Source: Tranzscheliella williamsii (Eukaryota; Basidiomycota; Ustilaginomycetes; Ustilaginales; Ustilaginaceae). From it: a stretch of 64,000 nt of DNA. The stretch lies in the NCBI GenBank assembly GCA_023212725.1, contig JALBYF010000004.1, positions 248,001-312,000 of the forward strand. Reading direction: 5' to 3'. Each line of letters starts with the position of its first letter. The first letter of the stretch is position 1. Shown here piece by piece: positions 41,595-52,200 of this stretch. Below the pieces are notes generated by a model. That model did not search any database. It saw only the letters and a list, made by a program, of their open reading frames with translations, and was not told where the DNA came from. Position numbers and translations under genes: made by a program.

Positions 41595-43997
41595 TTAGGC
41601 TGCGTGCTTGGAGTGGGAGAGCATGTGGCGGAGGATGAAGACGGTGCCCGATTCGGGGGGTGGGGGGTCGGGGGGGTTGGATTTGGCGCGGGCGAGCTGG
41701 GAGCGGAGGGCGGCGTGGAGTTTGTAAGATTCGATGTCTTGCATGATGGGGAGGATGGCGGAGGTGGGGAGAGTGGTGCGGTCGATGCGGGCGAGGTGGT
41801 GGAGGATGGCCTGTTCGAGCAGGGTCCAGGTGCGGGGGGGGGCGTTGATGCGGTCGAGGAGGGTGAGGATGCGTGTCATGCGCGGGTGGACATCGCGTTG
41901 GAGGGGTGTGCCGCGGAGGCGGCCTGCGCGGAGGGCGGCGCCGGCGATAGCGGTGAGGAGGCGCCTGTCGGCGAAGATGGGGGCGAGAGTTTGGGCGGCC
42001 CCGGCGGGCTCGAGCAGCGTGAGGGTTTGGTCGAGCAGGGTGAGGCTGGTGGCGAGCGTCTTCCAGGGCTCGCGCGCGACGTAGGTGGGTGCGTGGCGTG
42101 GGCGGCTGCGCGAGGCAACGTCCAACGACCATGCACACAGGTACCGCTTCCAGAGGCGTACCAGCGTCCGCGCCGGGTCGTACACCGCCCGGTCATGGCC
42201 CGCGCCCAGATTTGCAGGGAAGCACTCGCCCGCCCACACGCGCGCAAACCGCGGATGCCCCACCACTCGCTCCAGCACCTGCAGCACCGGATCCCGCCGC
42301 GCCTCCCCCCCCCGCCGCCCAAACGCCGCCGAAAACACCACAATCACCCCACTCCGCTGCTTCAGCGTCACATCCCGCCGCCACGCCTCCGCCGCCCCCG
42401 CCGACGCAGACGCAGAAGCCCGCTCCGCATCCACGTACAGCAGCCGCTCCAGCAGCACGAGACCCTCCATCCAATCCCCCGCAAGCGCTGCCATCCGCAG
42501 CTGCGACCAGAGGACCGACAGCTCATACTCGGTCGCGGGCGGAGTACTACTGCCGGCGCCTTCCAGCTGGCCCTCCATCAGACCAGCGAGCGTTTTGATC
42601 CGGTCCAGCGACCGCACATCCCGCAGATGCGCGGGAACCCGCTGCAGGGCGTCCATCTCGACGTGGAGCAGGCTGGCTACCAGCCGAGGCCTGTGGGAGA
42701 CCAGCGACGTTGCGCATGCTTCGGCCTCACGCGCCGCTTCATCCGGCTCAGCCAAGCGCGGACCGCCGAGATCGGCCCGCATCTGGTCCGCGATCGAGCG
42801 AACGAGTCGCAGCGCGGTTGCCGAACGCATCCGCGAGGTGTGCCGCGAGACCGGATTGCGCAGCGGAGCGCCCAGCCCATACACGACGGTAGCCATAAAG
42901 GTGTCATCGAGCTCGACCTTGTCGGCCTCCATGTACGCCTTGATGCCGAGGATCTCCTTCTGCAGCAGGCTCTCCCTCTCGTCCGTCTGGGCGTTGCCTC
43001 CTTGCATGATATCCTCCGATCGCTTGTTGAACAAGGCTATAAGCTGGTATTGGTAGTGCCGCGCCTCGAGCGCCACGCCGTGCTCCTTGAGCGCTTGAAA
43101 GCAGCTGTTAACGGTATCTGGCAGGCTCGCTCGGGAAAGCCCGGCCATGAGGCTGAGGAAAACAGCAGAAGTGCTAGGACCCTCCCACGGCATAGGAGCG
43201 CTGGCGGCCGCCAATTGACTGTAGTCCCTCTGTTTACCCTTCCTCGAGTGCTTAGTATCGTCAAAGAAGTGCCGTCGCGCTACAAACGCCAATACCCCTA
43301 TAGTGCGGAAGAAGCGGTTTTCGCTGGAGGATCGGGAAAGCTGGAGAAAGAAAGAGCGGGAGAAGCGATGGCAGCCTGTTCCGCTGGCACATTTGCGCAG
43401 CTGCCTGGACAATACGCCGTCTCGTAACTTTGCGGGTGATTGTGTGAGGCTGGTGTCTCCCTTTGGTAGTAAGGGGTAGGAAGCCAAGAAGAGGAGGAAT
43501 CGCTCGTGGAGCGGCAGCGTACCACTCGCGCGACCGAGCCCCTTGTGACGGTCGGCTCGACCTCGCTCGCGGACAAGACACTCGTGCATGTAGAGCACGG
43601 ATGCAGTCTGCCGCAGTTCGTCCTCCGTCGTACAAGCTTCCATCTCCGCTGCAATAGTCTGCCATTCTTGTTCGGAACTGCTTTGAAGTGTGGCTGTGAG
43701 TAGCGCCTCGGCATCGGCAGCAGAGCTCACTGAAGGTGCAGCGGCAAAGTCGATGATATATGCATCAAACCTCTTTGCGTGCGGCCTAGACCCGGTCTCT
43801 TCGGCTGAGGGCCCAGCCACGGCTTGCGGAAAGGTATAGCCTGGCCAAAGAACCGAGGCCGATGCAGACGAGGATGAGCGACAGGGCCTAAGAGCCGGCA
43901 CGAGAAAGTCAGCCACGCCGGCTTGTCCACTTGCCGACTGCGAACTACGCCAGTATTGCTCTCGTAGGAGCGTCACAGGACGTCTCCATCGATGCAT
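41595..43997 (-). CDS. Unrecognised protein, probably mitochondrial
   Basis: The frame from ATG 43997 encodes 800 residues (an upstream GTG is not used). The first ~60 residues are rich in Arg, Ser and Ala and nearly free of acidic residues (MHRWRRPVTLLREQYWRSSQS), which fits a mitochondrial targeting sequence. The rest is largely helical with repeated hydrophobic-plus-basic patterns and paired helices such as VNSCFQALKEHGVALEARHYQYQLIALFNK. This resembles helical-repeat (PPR-like) organellar RNA proteins, but I cannot establish a repeat register. It converges with the preceding gene, with 241 bp between stops, and is divergent from DBP4. Confidence 0.65.
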   Translation of the reverse strand: MHRWRRPVTLLREQYWRSSQSASGQAGVADFLVPALRPCRSSSSASASVLWPGYTFPQAVAGPSAEETGSRPHAKRFDAYIIDFAAAPSVSSAADAEALLTATLQSSSEQEWQTIAAEMEACTTEDELRQTASVLYMHECLVRERGRADRHKGLGRASGTLPLHERFLLFLASYPLLPKGDTSLTQSPAKLRDGVLSRQLRKCASGTGCHRFSRSFFLQLSRSSSENRFFRTIGVLAFVARRHFFDDTKHSRKGKQRDYSQLAAASAPMPWEGPSTSAVFLSLMAGLSRASLPDTVNSCFQALKEHGVALEARHYQYQLIALFNKRSEDIMQGGNAQTDERESLLQKEILGIKAYMEADKVELDDTFMATVVYGLGAPLRNPVSRHTSRMRSATALRLVRSIADQMRADLGGPRLAEPDEAAREAEACATSLVSHRPRLVASLLHVEMDALQRVPAHLRDVRSLDRIKTLAGLMEGQLEGAGSSTPPATEYELSVLWSQLRMAALAGDWMEGLVLLERLLYVDAERASASASAGAAEAWRRDVTLKQRSGVIVVFSAAFGRRGGEARRDPVLQVLERVVGHPRFARVWAGECFPANLGAGHDRAVYDPARTLVRLWKRYLCAWSLDVASRSRPRHAPTYVAREPWKTLATSLTLLDQTLTLLEPAGAAQTLAPIFADRRLLTAIAGAALRAGRLRGTPLQRDVHPRMTRILTLLDRINAPPRTWTLLEQAILHHLARIDRTTLPTSAILPIMQDIESYKLHAALRSQLARAKSNPPDPPPPESGTVFILRHMLSHSKHAA

Positions 43998-44473
43998 CTC
44001 GCCGAGACGCACCCTGCCGCGTCAGCTCAGGCTGCTTCAGAGGGTGGTAGAGCTCAAGGTCCCGCTCATTTGTACGGTGCCCAGTATATAGCCTTGAAGT
44101 GGTCTTAAGGTATGCGAGCCGAGCTCAGGCCTTAGCTCGGGAAAGGAGGATAACTGAATCGAAGGAGGAGAAGGAATAGAGTAGGAAGAGAAGAGCTAGG
44201 TGACACTTTGAGTTCGGAAGACGGGAGTCAACTTGGCACAACGGAAGGGTCACGTGCGCCGCCGTCGCCTCTCCATAAATCCTTTTTTTTTCTTTCAAAA
44301 AGGCCGAGATTCGATAGATGGAAGCCTCTGAAATCTTGTGCTGAGTCGAGCCACTCCTTCCTTCCGTTCTTCTCGCCTGCTCGTATGCCTGGTCCCAGCT
44401 GTCCTATACCCCAGCAAAGCCCAAGTAGCCGCACAGCGAAAGCCTACAGACTGTAGAGGAACGCTTGCCCATC
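43998..44473. other. Divergent promoter region upstream of DBP4
   Basis: 476 bp between two divergent start codons, with a T9 tract at about 44283-44291 and a purine-rich stretch near 44140-44200. No gene seen. Confidence 0.5.
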
Positions 44474-47113
44474 ATGGCCCCTTCCGTGGCTGAAGGATCT
44501 ACCAAGCGTAAGAAGCGCGGGCCGGCCCCTCATCTCAAGTCTCGCTCAAAGAATGCAAGAGCGTTGAAGCGAAACGTCGAGGATGCTGAAATTGCAGAGC
44601 TGGAGCACGGAGTCGCCCAGTTTGGCGAGTCGTCTCAGTTCCGGCAGTTCCAGCAGCTTCCCCTTTCAGATCGCACCCGTCGAGGTCTTCGAAAGGCGGG
44701 CTACACAGACATGACCGATGTCCAGGCCAAGACGCTGCCGCTGTCCTTAAAAGGCAAAGATGTACTCGGTGCTGCTCGTACTGGCTCTGGAAAGACACTG
44801 GCTTTTCTAATCCCGGTGCTGGAGAGGCTCTATCGCAACAAATGGGGTCCTTCCGACGGTCTCGGAGCGTTGATCATTTCTCCCACCAGGGAGCTCGCTA
44901 TTCAGATCTTCGAGGTGCTTCGGAAGATCGGCCCCTATCACACCTTCTCGGCTGGCCTCGTCATCGGTGGCAAGGATGTAAAGCAGGAGAAGGATCGTTT
45001 GTCACGCATGAACATCCTCGTAGCCACACCGGGTCGTTTGCTACAGCATATGGATCAGACTCTTGGCTTTGATAGCTCCAACCTCCAGATTTTGGTCCTC
45101 GACGAGGCCGATCGCATCCTGGATATGGGCTTCTCCCGTACTCTTAATGCCATCGTAGAGAACCTGCCCAAGCAACGTCAGACGATGCTCTTCTCAGCTA
45201 CACAGACCAAACGCGTCAAGGATCTTGCGCGTCTCTCGCTGCAAAACCCCGAGTATGTCGCCGTGGCAGAGCCCGAGAACGAAGGATCCACGCCTCGCGG
45301 TCTCGAACAGCACTACATGCTCGTCGAACTCGAAAAGAAGCTCGACTTGCTCTACTCCTTTATTAGGACACACACCAAGTGCAAAGCGCTCGTCTTCATG
45401 AGTTCCTGTCGGCAGGTTCAGTTTGTCTACGAAGCCTTTTGCAAACTTCGACCAGGAGTCAGCCTCATGGCCCTGCATGGCAAGCAGAAACAAGCTAAAC
45501 GTCTGCAAATTTTTACCCAGTTCACCAGAACGCAGCATGCGCTCCTCTTTGCCACCGACATCGCCGCCAGAGGTCTCGATTTCCCTGCAGTCGACTGGGT
45601 GATCCAGCTCGACGTCCCTGAGGACGTTGATACTTACATCCATCGCGTCGGCCGAACTGCTCGTTATACCGCTAAGGGTAACAGCCTTCTCTTTGCTCTG
45701 CCGAGCGAAGAAAAGGGAGTTCTCGAAGCCCTAGCCAGCAAAAACATTCCCATCGGCCGCATCAAACCCAAGGAGAGCAAAACCCAGAGCATTCAGAATC
45801 AGCTGCAAGCCTTTGCCTTCCAAGAACCGCAGATCAAGCATCTCGCGCAGAAGGCGTTCGTTTCGTACGTTCGATCAATCCATCTGCAAAAGAACAAGGA
45901 CATTTTCGATGTCACGGCCTTGCCACTAGAGAAGTTTGCGGCCGCTCTGGGTCTGCCAGGTGCCCCCAAGGTCAAGTTTGTCAAAGAAGCCGAAAAGGCC
46001 AAAAAGGCCGCTGCTTACAAGGCCGCGCAACAAGCGGCTTCGGCTGGTCTGGAGCAGGATTCGGACGAGGAAGCCAAGGGCAAAGACAAGACCAAGGTTC
46101 GAACAAAGTACGATCGTATGTTCGAGCGAAAGAACCAAGACATCCTTAGCGAACACTACGCCAAGCTCATTGCCGATGATGACTTGTCTGAAAGTGAAGA
46201 CGAGACATCTGGAGCACAGACTGATGCTTCCAGCGCCGAGTCCAGTGCAGATAGTGACAGCGACGTCGATGAAACGCGATATGGACGAAGTGCCGCTCAC
46301 CGCAAACAAGACAAGTTGGTGGGCAGCGAAACCTCTGACTCAGACAGCGATAACGACTCGGACAACGATACAGACCTCGTCAAGTTTGACGCCAACAAGG
46401 GCGGTGACACCGACTTCCTCACGCTGAAGCGAGCTGACCATGCTTTAGAGAACGATGGTGATGCCTATGGTATCGGAGGGGACAGCGAGGCAGTCACTAT
46501 GGAACAAGCCAAAGCGGACGCAACCGAAAATCTCTCGAAGCGAAAATTGGCTATGGGGCAAAGTAAAAAGGCTTTGGCGCTCGCAGGCAAGCGTGGTGTC
46601 GGCGAGAAGCTTGTCTTTGACGATGAGGGAGAGGCACATGCCCTATACGAGCTGCAGGGCGAAGAGGAGTTCAACAAGCAAGGCGACGCCAAGACGCAGG
46701 CACAGCGCTGGCAAGAGGAGGAGCGCGAGCGCCTGCAGCAGGCGGACGTCAAAGACAAGGAAATGGCACGGGAGAAGAGGAGGGAAAAGCGTAGAAAGCA
46801 AAAGGAGCGCGAGAAAGGCAACGAAGGTTCGGAGAGTGATGAAGATATGGATGATCCCGAGGGCGGAGAAGGGCCTATAGCGGTCGTCCCCTTTGACAAC
46901 CGATCTGACGGTTACGAGACCCCAGATTTCGATCTTTCATCGGGCGAGGACGAAGACGATGAGGATGGCGAGGATGAGGCGGTCTACCAGAGAAAAGCTC
47001 CGTCAGCCAAGCGACAAAAGACTTTAGCAAAGGGCTCCCAACCGCAAGCGAAGAAGAGCAAGATCGAACAGGAGGAAGAGCTTGCCCTTCGTTTGTTAGC
47101 CGGCGACGCCTAG
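44474..47113 (+). CDS. DBP4: DEAD-box RNA helicase Dbp4 (Hca4/DDX10)
   Basis: The 879-residue protein starts at ATG 44474; the in-frame TTG upstream is not a start. Helicase motifs are in order: F(x)QLPLSDRT and the Q motif, ARTGSGKT (Walker A, near residue 100), PTRELA, VATPGRLLQHMDQT, LDEADRILDMGF (near 209), FSATQ, ATDIAARGLDFPAVDWVIQLD and HRVGRTAR. The sequence GLGALIISPTRELAIQIFEVLRKIG and the region FVSYVRSIHLQKNKDIFDV after the core are characteristic of Dbp4. The C-terminal 350 residues are acidic and lysine-rich. Dbp4 acts in the nucleolus in early small-subunit ribosome assembly and releases U14 snoRNA from pre-rRNA. No intron. Confidence 0.95.
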   Translation: MAPSVAEGSTKRKKRGPAPHLKSRSKNARALKRNVEDAEIAELEHGVAQFGESSQFRQFQQLPLSDRTRRGLRKAGYTDMTDVQAKTLPLSLKGKDVLGAARTGSGKTLAFLIPVLERLYRNKWGPSDGLGALIISPTRELAIQIFEVLRKIGPYHTFSAGLVIGGKDVKQEKDRLSRMNILVATPGRLLQHMDQTLGFDSSNLQILVLDEADRILDMGFSRTLNAIVENLPKQRQTMLFSATQTKRVKDLARLSLQNPEYVAVAEPENEGSTPRGLEQHYMLVELEKKLDLLYSFIRTHTKCKALVFMSSCRQVQFVYEAFCKLRPGVSLMALHGKQKQAKRLQIFTQFTRTQHALLFATDIAARGLDFPAVDWVIQLDVPEDVDTYIHRVGRTARYTAKGNSLLFALPSEEKGVLEALASKNIPIGRIKPKESKTQSIQNQLQAFAFQEPQIKHLAQKAFVSYVRSIHLQKNKDIFDVTALPLEKFAAALGLPGAPKVKFVKEAEKAKKAAAYKAAQQAASAGLEQDSDEEAKGKDKTKVRTKYDRMFERKNQDILSEHYAKLIADDDLSESEDETSGAQTDASSAESSADSDSDVDETRYGRSAAHRKQDKLVGSETSDSDSDNDSDNDTDLVKFDANKGGDTDFLTLKRADHALENDGDAYGIGGDSEAVTMEQAKADATENLSKRKLAMGQSKKALALAGKRGVGEKLVFDDEGEAHALYELQGEEEFNKQGDAKTQAQRWQEEERERLQQADVKDKEMAREKRREKRRKQKEREKGNEGSESDEDMDDPEGGEGPIAVVPFDNRSDGYETPDFDLSSGEDEDDEDGEDEAVYQRKAPSAKRQKTLAKGSQPQAKKSKIEQEEELALRLLAGDA

Positions 47114-47785
47114 TCCTCACCGATGGTCCACGGCCAAAAGTACTGTTGCGACTCTCCACCCTGCATTATACGGTAAGTTGGTCTGTTTTCTGGCGCCTTT
47201 TGCTTTCTGTTTGCTTGGTGGAGGAGCATGGGTTTGCATGATGGTACTCGTGTAATTTGCGCCTGATGGTCAATTGCGTCCCTTCTCCTCGGAGGCGGTA
47301 TAACGGGGCTCGCTAGCCGGCAAGCCCTGGCGCTTTTGGTTTGATGAAACCTGCACTTCTGATACAACCAACTCCTCATCAAGATGGCCAGCACAGCAGC
47401 GTGTCGACGTCAAAAAGCATGCCAAGCGAAGCCTGTACTCATTCCGAGCCATCTCCTTTCGTGTTTTCTGTCGTGTCAGCAGATCATACCCAGCAGCCTA
47501 GAGCCGATCCGACTCCGTCGTAGCTTGGGGCAGTTTCCCCATTCTCCCCTATCTGTTTCTATCCGCACACACACACCATGGCTTCTGTATTTGTACCATT
47601 CAAACGTCCCTTGTTTTTCTTCGCATGCATTTGTCACCACGTATGCTCCTTGACTTGCAGTACGTGCTTGATATTGAGGAAGGGCGCAAGCGCCTCCGTG
47701 TCGCAGGCACAGATTTCGCATAGTCCCGGTGGAGAAATGTATGCTGGGTTGTAGTTCCTTCGAAAAGGCGAAGAAATCAGCGGAG
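47114..47785. other. DBP4 3' region up to the LINE target duplication
   Basis: About 670 bp of DBP4 3' flank. Small open frames show no conserved features. Confidence 0.45.
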
Positions 47786-47797
47786 AAATGCACTGAA
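47786..47797. repeat. LINE target-site duplication, left copy
   Basis: AAATGCACTGAA immediately precedes the LINE. The same 12 bases recur at 53446-53457, where the first three A are shared with the poly(A) tail. Confidence 0.88.
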
Positions 47798-47892
47798 CAA
47801 CCACCATCATCTGTACGCCCCTACCCCTACCTTTGACGACTGGTTCTACCTCGACACCGCATTTTCCCTCCCTCGCCGACTGGGGGTCCACC

Positions 47893-49263
47893 ATGGACAC
47901 GCCCCCGCCCATACCTCCCCAACCAGCCGACTCAAACACAACAGCGCCCACCACAGGCCCTGCCAGCCAAATGCCAACGCCTGACTTCTACCAAGAACTC
48001 GTCAACCACCAAACAGCCATCACCACCTCCCTTGAGACAATCCACACCATCCTAACCAACAACTGCAAGTCAGAGACATCATGGCGACTGGGGAAGAAGA
48101 ACCTCGCCGACGTTCTCGGCGCCCTCGACCGAATCAAAGAGGCCAACGCCGCACCCCCCCCAGCCCCCTTCCAAGGCCCCAACGTGGCCAGCGAGGCTCC
48201 CAGCAGCCCGCCGCCAGCCTACAAAGACGAGTTCCATGCCCTCGACCAGAAGTTCGACCGCCTTCACCATTATGTGATGAGCTGCTTCAAAGGCATCACC
48301 CAGGGAATCACCAAGATGGACTTCGCAATGGCCGCCAAGCAGGGAGCTCTAGCGCATCCGGCCTCTCCCCTCGGTCCGACTCCAGCTGGAGCTCACGGCA
48401 GACAGTCCCAACAAGCCCCGAATCCCCCTGTGAATCTACAACGCCAATTGCTTGCCCGGGCTACGGGTCGAGTCATTGTCAGCGCGCGCGGTCTTCCGCC
48501 GGACCATCCAATGCTCCAAAATTCGAACTTTGTCCTGCACGACACGTTCCAACGGAAACTTCGGGACATCGGGTTCACGGCCGAGAGAACGGTACGGTTG
48601 GCCAGCAAAGACGTAGCAATTTACCTCAACAGCGAGGAGTCGGCCACGAGGCTGCTATTGCATTCGCAAGACTGGCTGGCTCAGATTTACTCCCCCGCGC
48701 CGCGCCTAAACAGGCCAAAGGCACTTACGGAGAGATCTATCGTGGTGCATGGCCTTCCATGCAGCGATAGCGACCCGCCCCTCAATGACACCGTGGCTGC
48801 GATCTCGGCCGAGAACAACGTCCATGTCGCCACCTCCTATTGGCTCGCGGCGCCTTCCGCCCGCGCCAACAAATCCCATAGCTCAGCTGTTCTTGAGCTG
48901 AGCTCGGCCGCTGAGCGGTCCCTCCTCGTCGGCGAGGGCAGGCTTATGCTTGAACATAGGACCCATGCGGTCGAACCTTGCCGCCAACAAATCCGTCTAA
49001 AACACTGCGGCAATTGCCAAAAATTCCGCCACGTAGCGCGCAACTGCAGGGCTAGACATGCTGTCTGCCGTCTGTGCGCTCAGAACCACTGCACCGACGA
49101 TCACCCAACCTGCCAACTTTGCGATGCAGCCAGCTCGGCTGGCTGCATACACGACACCCGCAGATGCGCTAACTGCGGCGGCCCGCACCAGGCGGGGGAG
49201 GATATATGCCCCAAACTTATCAACGAGACAACCCTTATTGACGAAGCGAACCGCTCCCTATGA
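47893..49263 (+). CDS. LINE ORF1, gag-like protein with zinc knuckles
   Basis: The 456-residue protein starts at ATG 47893 in a good context (CCACCATGG). The N-terminal half is Pro/Ala-rich. The middle (RVIVSARGLPPDHPML onward) has the alternating pattern of an RNA-binding domain. The C-terminus has a CCHC zinc knuckle (CGNCQKFRHVARNC) and two further Cys/His clusters (CRLCAQNHC and CANCGGPHQAGEDIC). Such proteins coat the element RNA. The stop codon overlaps the ORF2 start as ATGA. Confidence 0.88.
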   Translation: MDTPPPIPPQPADSNTTAPTTGPASQMPTPDFYQELVNHQTAITTSLETIHTILTNNCKSETSWRLGKKNLADVLGALDRIKEANAAPPPAPFQGPNVASEAPSSPPPAYKDEFHALDQKFDRLHHYVMSCFKGITQGITKMDFAMAAKQGALAHPASPLGPTPAGAHGRQSQQAPNPPVNLQRQLLARATGRVIVSARGLPPDHPMLQNSNFVLHDTFQRKLRDIGFTAERTVRLASKDVAIYLNSEESATRLLLHSQDWLAQIYSPAPRLNRPKALTERSIVVHGLPCSDSDPPLNDTVAAISAENNVHVATSYWLAAPSARANKSHSSAVLELSSAAERSLLVGEGRLMLEHRTHAVEPCRQQIRLKHCGNCQKFRHVARNCRARHAVCRLCAQNHCTDDHPTCQLCDAASSAGCIHDTRRCANCGGPHQAGEDICPKLINETTLIDEANRSL

Positions 49264-52200
49264 GGAGCCTCAGCATTCTTCAATACAACGTCCGGCGTTC
49301 AGCTCAAATCACCCATAGTGTCTTGAACTGCCTGGACTCAGCCAAGTTCGACATACTCTGCATCCAAGAACCGTTCGCCATCTTCTCGCGCCCTGTCACG
49401 CACCCCCGGTGGTCTGTCATCGTCCCTCAGTCGCACTTGATTGGCCAGACGGAGGGACCGGCAGCGGTCGACTACCAGCGGGCGCGCGTCATTATTTACA
49501 TCAACCGGAGGCTGCCAGCGGACGCAGTGGAGAAGGTCGGCCTCGATACCCGCGACCTCATCACCATCCGGATTCCCTTCCTTAACAACGACGGCGATGC
49601 CTCCTTCCTTTACCTCAGCAACATTTACAATCAACCGGGCACCTGCCAGACCGCCGAACCCCTCTTGCAACAAGCCGGACTCCTCGACGACTCCTGGCCT
49701 GGCCCGCACATGGTTGTGGGCGACTTCAACGCTCACCACCCATGGTGGGAGACCTCAACCCAACGCATCACCTCAAATGCCAGCCGATGGGCTTCGACCC
49801 TCCTTCAACTGCGGCTGGCCCTCGTCACCCCCCCCAACCTGCCCACCTACGAGTCGGCGGCCGGTGTCACATCGACCATCGACCTCGCTTTCATTTCCCA
49901 CCAATTGGTGAGCCGCGTCACCACTTGCAAACACCACCACATGGACCACGGTAGCGACCACCTCCCCATCGCGATCGACATCCAGCTTAGCGTGCCGCGC
50001 TGCGAACGGCCGCCGCGGCCCAACTTCAAGATTGCTGACGGCCCGACATTCGCCGCCCACGCCAAACGTACTTGGGAGACCACGCTAGACCGGTCCCCAA
50101 GTGTTGCTGAAAGCGCGGAAACCTTTGCACAATGCCTCACTGGCGCCATCACGCAAGCGATCCAGGAAGCCGTCCCACCCTGCCGACCCTCAAGCTACAG
50201 TCAACCTTGGTTCGGGCGCGAGCTCACGAACCAGCGACGACTCCTCAATCAAGCTCGCAGGCGCTGGCAGCGGACGAGGGCCCCTGACGACCACCACACT
50301 TTCACCCGCGCGAGGAATGCCTACACCGACTCCATCCGGACTGCCAAGCGCACGCACTTCCGTACAGCGCTCGCCGAGGCCGGATCGGGCAGGGACCTGT
50401 GGCGACTGGCCAAAGCCGGCAGTCGGGACCCTGCCGCAGACGGCGTCTGCCACCTACGACAAGAAGACGGTAGCCTCACCAGGACTGACCAAGAGCGGGA
50501 GACCGTCCTCAGGCAGCAATTCCACCCTGCCTTGGCCTCAGCACCCACGGCCGTTGAGGCAGCTGGCTGCCCTCTCTCCCAGCGCGATCCCATTCCATGG
50601 CCCCCGTTCAGCCCAGCAGAAGTCCAGCACCGGATAGCGTCCTCAAAACCCGACTCCGCCCCGGGCCCAGATGGCATTCCATGGCGGGCGCTCAAGCTCC
50701 TAGCCACCTACTGGCACGACTTTGCGCAAGTGGCCGCTAACTTGTTCAACCTCTGTATCCAGCAGGGCTGCCACCCACAGCTCTTCAAGCAAGCTACGGT
50801 GGTCGTCATTCGCAAGCCCGGGAAAGCCGACTACCAACTTGCCGGTGCTTACCGGCCCATAAGCCTTCTCCCCACACTTGCCAAACTCCTGGAGGGCCTG
50901 GTTGCAGCGCGGATCCTGGTCGCCGCCGAGACCCGTCACATCATCTCGACAGGCCATTGGGGCGGCCGGCCCCATAGGAGTACAGGTGACGCCCTCACCC
51001 GGATCACTCAGTTTCTCAAGGACTCCACCGTCAGGGGAGACTCGGTGGCGCTCCTGGCCCTTGACGTCGAGGGCGCCTACAATTGTGTCGTGCCGGCGGC
51101 CTTAACCCGCGAGATGGCTGCGTGCGGTGTCCCAGAAGGTGTGGTTCGATGGACTGAGTCCTTCTGCTCGGGCCGACAAGAAAGCTTGCGCCTTGGTGGC
51201 ACCACAGGCCAGGCCTACAGTGTTCACGACGGCCTACCACAAGGATCGCCGATCTCCCAGCTCCTCTGGCTGATATACAGCGGCAAGATGGTCGGCGCGC
51301 ACTCGAGCGGTTCGAAGACTGCGCGCCAACTAAGCATTGGGTGGGTTGACGATTGGACCCTCGCAATCCGCGGCCCCAGCCCGCAACAGGCGGTTGCCGC
51401 CGCCCAGCAACGTGTCGACGACGCGCTCGTATGGGCCAGCCGAAACAATGTGCGATTCGACCCTGCGAAGGCGGGCTTTCTCCTGATCACTAAACGGGAG
51501 GAGATTCACCCGCCTCCCACCATCCGGCTGGCAGACCACGCCATCCCGGCTCAATCCGAGCTTACTATCCTGGGGCTCACCATCCAGGCGGACCTCAAGT
51601 GGAACCGACACGCCTCCAAGACCGCAGGCAAGGCCACAAGGGCGCTCTCCGGCCTACTCCACTGGGGCAACCGAGCCTGGGGCTTTTCTTATCACAGTAC
51701 AAGACTTCTCTACACTGCCGGCGTCTTGCCGATCGTCACATATGCCATGGAAGCTTGGCTCCCCCCCAGTGGGTTCCGGGGCGTTCGAGGTGCGCTGCCT
51801 GCCTTCGCTAGCCTCCAGCGTACAGCCGCCCTGAAGATTACAGGGGCTTTGCACTCGACGTCCAGCGAGGCCTTAGATGTCGAGGCGGACCTCCTACCTG
51901 TGCATCTCCAATGTGCACACGTCCAAGCCCGGGCGACGGTCCGATGGTTAACCCTGCCAGAAAGCCACCCCTTAGCAGAAGTGGTGGATCAGCGCCGGCG
52001 GGTCCGGCGACTGAACCAACCTGGCCCCATCGATATGGCCTTACAGGCCTACCGACTCCGCGATGTCCACCTTCGGCGCCGCTTGCCACGCCAACCGCCT
52101 TACACCGACACACTTCAGGTCCAGATCCCGCCTAGCAAAATCGAGGCCTTCCTTAACCACGCAGTCTTGGCAGGCTCGGCCCACGGCTCTCAGTGCTACA

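Noticed and set aside
40935..43427. 830-codon plus-strand frame
   Set aside because: It runs through the end of the repeat protein in a wrong frame and then antisense to the 800-residue minus-strand gene. Its composition is Pro/Arg/His-rich noise.
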